Shown piece after piece: positions 1 through 3,649 of a stretch of DNA of 12,497 nucleotides. The stretch lies in assembly GCA_025450095.1 (NCBI GenBank), contig JANWID010000331.1, positions 1 to 12,497 on the forward strand. The letters are read 5' to 3'. The notes beneath the pieces are model-generated. The model saw nothing but the letters and a program-made list of their open reading frames with translations. It searched no databases and was not told where the DNA came from. Numbering within the stretch: position 1 is the first letter of the stretch; each line of letters begins with the position of its first letter. A program made the position numbers and the translations under genes. Source of the stretch: Bacteroidia bacterium. Lineage in GTDB: Bacteria > Bacteroidota > Bacteroidia > AKYH767-A > OLB10.

Positions 1-531
1 ATTATATTGATTCCAGGCATCACATGAGTCGGGAATAGGCGAAAGAGCACAGGACCGATGAATATAACTACCGATATTACTTATTTCATTAAGAAGAATC
101 GAACCCGATAAGGTGGGTGAAAAATTCATCCAAACCCATAAATGATCGTCCTGTGTCTGGTTGGTTTGACCATCACGCCACATATAAAAACTCACAGGTG
201 TACCACCAGCGGGGCTGAATGTCAAATCGAACGGCGGTGAAATGATTACAGCAGCCTGACCGGCAGTAGTGTTAAAAGCATTGTAACGCAACATTGCTGG
301 TGGCGATAAGGGAGTAGCCTGGCCGTTTACGCCGAAATCAATTTGGTCAAAGTAATCGTCCGGATCAACAGATCCACTGCCTTGTGGATTTTGAGTCCAG
401 CCCCAAGGGAGCGTAGTATCTGGATATGGTCCGGGACTATCAAAGCCCTGCAAGTAAATCTGTGAAGTTGCATCATGATGAATGAAGGTTGATAAAGCCA
501 ATAAAATCACCAGGATAATGAATCTATTCAT
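1..531 (-). CDS. Secreted jelly-roll-like surface protein, C-terminus cut by the window edge
   Basis: An open frame of 177 codons reads from an ATG at 531 to the left edge with no stop, so only the N-terminal part is seen. Residues 1-23 form a signal peptide: MNR, a hydrophobic core FIILVILLALSTFI, then ATS before Q24, which is a common mature N-terminus in Bacteroidota. The mature start, QIYLQGFDSP and later WGWTQNPQGS, resembles the opening of MAM/cleaved-adhesin-like jelly-roll domains that often precede sorting domains in type IX secreted proteins. A later stretch, VSFYMWRDG with HLWVWMNF, fits alternating beta strands. A C-terminal sorting domain would confirm type IX export, but it lies outside the window. 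The family assignment is inference from composition and motif pattern. That this is a real secreted protein is well supported. No canonical promoter was found upstream. Confidence 0.8.
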   Translation of the reverse strand, partial: MNRFIILVILLALSTFIHHDATSQIYLQGFDSPGPYPDTTLPWGWTQNPQGSGSVDPDDYFDQIDFGVNGQATPLSPPAMLRYNAFNTTAGQAAVIISPPFDLTFSPAGGTPVSFYMWRDGQTNQTQDDHLWVWMNFSPTLSGSILLNEISNIGSYIHRSCALSPIPDSCDAWNQYN

Positions 532-595
532 GAAATTGTTTTGGTCTAAAATTACTTAAAAGTTTTATGACTGATTCAACGCCCAAAGGGCACAT

Positions 596-674
596 TCCGG
601 AGTCAAATTGTAACTCGACAGAGCGGGATTTGATTTCGGAGAATTGCGGAAAGGGAAAGTTTGAGCGGGAGGGG
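596..674. repeat. Conserved bulged-hairpin element, copy A (3' of the 233-aa gene)
   Basis: On the + strand a hairpin spans 603-633: TCAAAT pairs with ATTTGA, then come a TGTAA/CGGG internal loop, a CTC/GAG stem and a GACA loop. Seven further outer pairs (596-602 with 634-640, two of them G.U) extend it to a 13-bp basal stem if it is read as + strand RNA. It is followed by GAATTG, GGAAAGGGAAA and GGGAGGGG. The same order of parts recurs at 1625-1689. In leftward gene orientation it lies just beyond the stop codon at 708. A separate perfect GTGG-GAAA-CCAC hairpin at 687-698 sits between it and the gene and could contribute to termination, but it lacks a T tract. The rest of 532-707 shows nothing I can name. 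Confidence 0.6.
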
Positions 675-707
675 AGACTATTTCTTGTGGGAAACCACGG
701 AGGTGAT

Positions 708-1409
708 CTATCTTGTTGAATCGACTTTGGATCTCAATATCAAAATTAAAGAATCGTTGCCCCGGATGCTGTTCTTTATTTGAATTACTTCTTGTAATCT
801 TAGTGAATCTACTTTCTGTAGTTGTAATATTGCAGCTTTGTTATTTGATTCTTGATATAATTTCCACCCTAATATAGATGCGCTAGACAACGAAACTGCA
901 ATCGCGATAAGGCTTAGCCTTCTTGTTATATTCCCGTGTTTCCTTTGATCGGAGTGGTGCTTAATAGTTGACAATGGGACTTCAACTTCAAGGTCTTTTA
1001 ATCGTTGCTTTCGCTTTTCTTCTTCTTCAATTTTCTTTAAATAATTATCTAAACCACCCGCTTTAACCAACTCTCTGCCAAATTTGCCTACTTTATTCGG
1101 TTTCTTTCCGTCTCTTGCATTTGAATCGTATATAATTATGTCATATTTAGTAAGCACCTCATTAACATTATTCCACTGTCTATTCCATTCATTTATTCTC
1201 TTGGTTTCTTCCTTTGAATAAGAACCACCTTTGCCCTTATTTTGAGGTTTTATTTTATCGTATTCCTTATAAAATGAAAAGTATTCTTCAGCTTTTTGGG
1301 CTTCAATAATTATCGGAAGCCACTCTTTAATAATCGGAATATCTTTTTCGTGTATTTCCATAAAGCGTGCGTTAGTAACTTTCCCTTCCAAAAATAGCGT
1401 ATTTAACAT
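708..1409 (-). CDS. Hypothetical single-pass membrane protein of the accessory segment (233 aa)
   Basis: I do not recognise a named family. The protein has a charged, mostly helical N-terminal region (about residues 17-160) with a WLPIII patch, a KAGGLDNYLKKIEEEE stretch and a basic stretch at 150-164. One hydrophobic segment follows at about 165-183 (LSLIAIAVSLSSASILGW). The C-terminal region of about 45 residues has heptad-like leucines and could form a coiled coil. There is no signal peptide, so it is probably anchored by the internal helix with the N-terminus in the cytoplasm. The ATG at 1409 lies inside the attC-like repeat, so MLNTLF is encoded by the repeat. M17 (ATG at 1361) is an alternative start that would exclude repeat-derived residues. 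The gene is unrelated to its housekeeping neighbours and ends just before the hairpin element at 596-674. The ORF is likely real; its function is unknown. Confidence 0.65.
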   Translation of the reverse strand: MLNTLFLEGKVTNARFMEIHEKDIPIIKEWLPIIIEAQKAEEYFSFYKEYDKIKPQNKGKGGSYSKEETKRINEWNRQWNNVNEVLTKYDIIIYDSNARDGKKPNKVGKFGRELVKAGGLDNYLKKIEEEEKRKQRLKDLEVEVPLSTIKHHSDQRKHGNITRRLSLIAIAVSLSSASILGWKLYQESNNKAAILQLQKVDSLRLQEVIQIKNSIRGNDSLILILRSKVDSTR

Positions 1410-1496
1410 AAAAGCAAATTATAGCGACTTTGAACACCCGTAAAAAATAAAAACGAGTTCATTGTCCTATAATGTTAATACAGTTTTATGTTAAAC
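1393..1496. repeat. attC-like imperfect palindrome, copy 1
   Basis: Positions 1393-1473 repeat 2258-2338 with a single mismatch. The palindrome runs from ATTTAAC (1401-1407, fits RYYYAAC) to GTTAAAC (1490-1496, fits GTTRRRY). TTTAACATAAAA pairs with TTTTATGTTAAA. An unpaired spacer of unequal length follows, then ATTATAG with CTATAAT, an extra C on the left arm (1425), GAC with GTC, a 2x2 mismatch, TGAAC with GTTCA, and an A-rich terminal loop. Paired R boxes, an unpaired central spacer, paired L boxes with an extrahelical base and a variable loop are the known layout of integron attC sites. It overlaps the start codon of the leftward 233-aa gene and probably carries its promoter; TATAATTTG on the minus strand at 1423-1415 is close to, but not exactly, the Bacteroidota -7 box. 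Confidence 0.6.
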
Positions 1497-1502
1497 TACA
1501 GA

Positions 1503-1511
1503 GGGGGGGGG
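1503..1511. repeat. Run of nine G
   Basis: Nine consecutive G (C on the coding strand of the leftward gene) lie between attC-like copy 1 and the large inverted repeat, about 95 bp upstream of the ATG at 1409. Homopolymer runs of this length can change length by slippage. Whether this one has any regulatory effect cannot be told from one sequence. Confidence 0.9.
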
Positions 1512-1517
1512 AGTCAA

Positions 1518-1619
1518 TTTGTTTCGAGGTCAAGGCCTCACGGTTAAGGCACATACGAAGTGTAGGTTTTCTAACTTCGGTGCTTTAACTTTTACGTGAG
1601 GCCTTGACCTCGAAACAAA
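1518..1619. repeat. Large nested inverted repeat (102-bp stem-loop)
   Basis: The outer arms 1518-1542 and 1595-1619 are perfect 25-bp inverted complements. Inside them GTTAAGGCAC (1543-1552) pairs 9 of 10 with GTGCTTTAAC (1580-1589), and CGAAGT (1556-1561) pairs with ACTTCG (1574-1579), closing a 12-nt loop. The only interruptions are a 5-nt bulge on the right (1590-1594) and a 3-nt bulge on the left (1553-1555). No T tract follows on either side, so it is not a typical intrinsic terminator. It has GTT...AAC polarity, opposite to an attC site, so it is a different kind of element from the two neighbouring palindromes. It could be a MITE, a transcript-protecting hairpin or a recombination structure. 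Confidence 0.85.
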
Positions 1620-1624
1620 GTGCA

Positions 1625-1689
1625 GGCAATTGTAGTCCGAAAGGACGGGATTGCCGTAACGAATTGACGGGAAAGGGAAAATGGGAGGG
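1625..1689. repeat. Conserved bulged-hairpin element, copy B (3' of the winged-helix gene)
   Basis: The hairpin at 1625-1655 has GGCAAT pairing with ATTGCC, a TGTA/GGG internal loop, a GTCC/GGAC stem and a GAAA loop. Then come GAATTG (1661-1666), GGGAAAGGGAAA (1669-1680) and GGGAGGG (1683-1689). Copy A has the same parts in the same order. Its two stems use different bases but still pair, and the TTGTA and CGGGATT flanks are kept. A GTAG tetranucleotide abuts the apical stem, which recalls bacterial REP palindromes; that comparison is inference only. Confidence 0.6.
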
Positions 1690-1695
1690 TGTCAG

Positions 1696-1812
1696 ATGCA
1701 GGAAATAATTTTTGCACTCCGATGCCTTGTTATTTTGATTTGTTCTATTGGAGCGTGTGTTGGTTTTTACTGTCTTTACTTGCGCATAAAACTATTCAGG
1801 GGTATTAAATAG
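1696..1812 (+). CDS. Possible 38-aa single-pass membrane peptide
   Basis: A short rightward frame starts MQEIIFALRC and ends KLFRGIK with a TAG at 1810-1812. Residues 4-29 are hydrophobic with four Cys (10, 16, 21, 26), followed by a basic tail, as expected for a small inner-membrane peptide with a positive cytoplasmic end. GGGAGGG lies seven bases before the ATG at 1696. That G-rich block belongs to the conserved hairpin element, so it is weaker evidence for a ribosome site than it looks. An in-frame ATG at 1681 would give 43 residues. The frame overlaps the end of the leftward winged-helix gene by 8 bp, tail to tail. The clean membrane-protein profile favours a real gene; the short length keeps this tentative. 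Confidence 0.4.
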   Translation: MQEIIFALRCLVILICSIGACVGFYCLYLRIKLFRGIK

Positions 1813-2203
1813 CGTTACAAACTTCTATTACCGCAAGGACAACAGCCGCAATTGCGCCCATTACCAAAAAAATTGCTTCGGCTTGTTTTAAGCGCGAATT
1901 GATGCGATCCTTGTCCAGATACTTTCCGTAGCTTTTGTACTTTTCCAAGAGCATCATTCCGTCATAAGTAATTCCAAAGGAAGGTTTTTCTGATTTAGTT
2001 ATTTCGCCAGAAGAAACAGAACTGTTGTTCATTTGTCTGCGTTCTACCAAATTTTGCTGAACCAGCTTTGTTACAATTCGATCTATATCTTTTTGATCGA
2101 GAGTGCCGCCGGTGGCTTCTTCGAGCCACGAATAGCCTTTGAAGTTATTGCGCTCTTGATCGAGCGTCCGCAAAATAAGATCGGTTTTTTCGAGTAGATT
2201 CAT
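1805..2203 (-). CDS. Winged-helix-like protein with a C-terminal membrane anchor (132 aa)
   Basis: The N-terminal 90 residues fit a winged-helix fold. Helices fall at about 3-15, 24-30 and 37-51 (DIDRIVTKLVQQNLVE, a recognition-helix-like end), followed by a variable wing and then GITYDGMMLLEKY, a strand-and-helix pattern common at the end of such domains. Residues 109-128 are a hydrophobic helix with few charges (AIFLVMGAIAAVVLAVIEV), leaving only three or four residues outside, so this is a tail-anchored protein with its N-terminal domain in the cytoplasm. DNA binding is possible but not shown; such folds also mediate protein contacts. Its ATG overlaps the stop of a 24-codon leader frame (ATGA), which suggests translational coupling. 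It lies between two attC-like sites, as a cassette gene would. I do not recognise a named family. Confidence 0.65.
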   Translation of the reverse strand: MNLLEKTDLILRTLDQERNNFKGYSWLEEATGGTLDQKDIDRIVTKLVQQNLVERRQMNNSSVSSGEITKSEKPSFGITYDGMMLLEKYKSYGKYLDKDRINSRLKQAEAIFLVMGAIAAVVLAVIEVCNAI

Positions 2204-2274
2204 GCTGTGAAAATAATCGTTCTACCATCACGGTGCGCTGGCTTTCCCTTTCCCACGAATAGCGTATTTAACAT
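2200..2274 (-). CDS. Possible 24-aa leader ORF starting in attC-like copy 2
   Basis: The ATG at 2274 is the exact counterpart of the start codon of the 233-aa gene in the other repeat copy, and the first six residues (MLNTLF) are the same. The frame then reads VGKGKPAHRDGR and stops at a TGA (2202-2200) that overlaps the ATG of the winged-helix gene as ATGA. A short ORF in a recombination site that helps translation of the next cassette gene is known for some integron attI sites. That role here is inference, and the frame may simply be untranslated leader. Confidence 0.35.
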   Translation of the reverse strand: MLNTLFVGKGKPAHRDGRTIIFTA

Positions 2275-2354
2275 AAAAGCAAATTATAGCGACTTTGAAC
2301 ACCCGTAAAAAATTAAAACGAGTTCATTGTCCTATAATTTATATTATGTTAAAT
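2258..2354. repeat. attC-like imperfect palindrome, copy 2
   Basis: The core runs from ATTTAAC (2266-2272) to GTTAAAT (2348-2354), perfectly complementary 7-mers fitting RYYYAAC and GTTRRRY; the outer stem extends to 11 bp (ATTTAACATAA with TTATGTTAAAT). The next four bases on each side do not pair. Then AATTATAG pairs with CTATAATT, an extra C follows on the left arm (2290), GAC pairs with GTC, and a TT/TT mismatch precedes TGAAC with GTTCA. The loop is A/T-rich. The inner 81 bp match copy 1 at 80 positions. The outer right arm differs in sequence and length between the copies yet still pairs with its left arm, which argues that the structure matters. Confidence 0.6.
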
Positions 2355-2443
2355 AGAATTTTTCAACCTGAATCCCCCGTCAATACTGCGTCTTGGAGGT
2401 TTGGGTTCAAGTATGATTATCTCTTTTTAAGTTATATGTATAA

Positions 2444-2468
2444 AAAAGGAACCTGTCAGGTTCCTTTT
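2444..2468 (-). terminator. Intrinsic terminator of the TPR gene
   Basis: AAAAGGAACC (2444-2453) pairs with GGTTCCTTTT (2459-2468) around a 5-nt loop, and read leftward it ends in a run of six T. It lies 24 bp beyond the stop codon of the TPR gene at 2493, so it should end the gyrA-TPR transcript before the accessory segment. Confidence 0.85.
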
Positions 2469-2492
2469 AAAATCTTTGAAATATAGGATGAA

Positions 2493-3614
2493 TTATTTCC
2501 CTCCCAGCTTGGCGTTGATCTTATCATACTTGTCGTTTTCACCAGTCCGGGCATAAAGCTGCTTTAAGGAAATCATGGTATTTTGATCCGTTGGATTCAA
2601 TTCATGGGCCTTTTCCAGGTATGGCTCGGCTTCCTTGAATTTTGCATCGAACTTTTCCTTGGCTTTAGCATATTCGGTATTTGACTTCAGATCATTTGCC
2701 TTATTGGCCATCTCGGCTGCTTCATTGAAATACATCGCCCCGAGGTTATAATAAGCATCAAAATAATCGGGTTTTAATTCTATGGCTTTCTTATATGAAT
2801 TCGCTGCTTCGGTTTTACGATTCAGCTTGTCGTAAACCGTTCCTTGGGCAAAATACAAGTTTGGGTTTTTTGGATCACCCTGGATAGCCACATACAATAA
2901 TTCCAGTGCCTCTTTATCCTTACCCGCATACAAATAAATGTTCAGTTCCTCAATGACGAGAGTATTATCGCCGGGAAATTGTTTACGACCATTTTGGATA
3001 GTTGAAAGTGCCATTGCCGAATCTCCTTCTGATTTATAAATATTGCTCAGGAAAATATAGATTTTCGGATCACTGAATTTCATGCTTACCAGCTTACTAT
3101 AGTATTCCTTTGCTTTGGCCTTGTTGCCCGACCTTTCGGCACTATATGCAGCATTCAGAATAGCCAGCGAGTCATTTGGTGATGTTTTAATAACACTCTC
3201 AAAAGACTCCAGCGCCAGGTCATATTTTTTGGCATTGAAATATTCAACACCCTGGCTGAAAAGCATATTTCCAATTACCTGCCTGTTCTGGTTAATTTCC
3301 GCAGCAAATTCATAATCGGGTTCAATTTCCAGGGCTTTAGAATATGAGTGATAAGCTATTGAAAGCGAATTTGGTTCCAGCGTACCATACTTTTCATGCT
3401 TATAAAGCTTTTGATAGATAAGCCCCTTGTAGTACCATGTTTTGGCCATTCCGGAAGTAGTCGGATTTTCCGATGCTTCATCAATTGCGGATTTGGCTTT
3501 GTCAAGCTCATCATATTTATAATAGTTCCAGGCAGTTTGAACCTTGCTTTTTTGCGCGAAGGAAATGGTTCCCGTGCAAATAATTACTGTAAGTAATAAC
3601 AGTATTCTTTTCAT
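2493..3614 (-). CDS. Exported TPR-repeat protein
   Basis: I chose the ATG at 3614 because it begins a clean signal peptide (MKRILLLLTVIICTGTISFA, then Q). An in-frame ATG at 3641 would add nine residues in front and spoil the charge pattern. The mature protein, about 353 residues, is built of tetratricopeptide repeats. Clear units include AYHSYSKALEIEPDYEFA, YDLALESFESVIKTSPND, AMALSTIQNGRKQFPGD and EAANSYKKAIELKPDY. The last part has a long charged helix and a final NPTDQN repeat. TPR proteins are binding scaffolds; without a lipobox this one is probably periplasmic. The partner is unknown. It starts 35 bp after the gyrA stop, in the same direction, and ends at a strong terminator, so it is probably co-transcribed with gyrA. 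The family is certain; the specific role is not. Confidence 0.85.
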   Translation of the reverse strand: MKRILLLLTVIICTGTISFAQKSKVQTAWNYYKYDELDKAKSAIDEASENPTTSGMAKTWYYKGLIYQKLYKHEKYGTLEPNSLSIAYHSYSKALEIEPDYEFAAEINQNRQVIGNMLFSQGVEYFNAKKYDLALESFESVIKTSPNDSLAILNAAYSAERSGNKAKAKEYYSKLVSMKFSDPKIYIFLSNIYKSEGDSAMALSTIQNGRKQFPGDNTLVIEELNIYLYAGKDKEALELLYVAIQGDPKNPNLYFAQGTVYDKLNRKTEAANSYKKAIELKPDYFDAYYNLGAMYFNEAAEMANKANDLKSNTEYAKAKEKFDAKFKEAEPYLEKAHELNPTDQNTMISLKQLYARTGENDKYDKINAKLGGK

Positions 3615-3649
3615 AATCAAATGTTTATAAATTGAAAACAATTACAGGA

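Noticed and set aside
697..708. GGAGGTGATC, which matches the complement of the 16S rRNA 3' end, as a strong ribosome site for a rightward gene
   Set aside because: No ATG follows at a suitable distance. The only nearby start is a TTG opening a frame antisense to the 233-aa gene with no protein-like features, so the match is taken as chance.
1521..1616. Large inverted repeat as a third attC site
   Set aside because: The inner heptamers are GTTAAGG and CTTTAAC with GTT on the left and AAC on the right. This is the reverse of RYYYAAC...GTTRRRY, and they fail the purine/pyrimidine pattern. The perfect 25-bp arms with no unpaired spacer are also unlike attC.
1393..2354. CRISPR array
   Set aside because: There are only two repeat copies, 81 bp long and 865 bp apart, with genes between. 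This does not fit the short regular repeat-spacer pattern.
2295..2486. 63-residue rightward frame starting inside attC-like copy 2
   Set aside because: It begins in the palindrome loop region and its end runs through the terminator hairpin of the TPR gene. Its first 17 residues are repeat sequence. Only the inner part from 2346 is kept, as a low-interest possible remnant.
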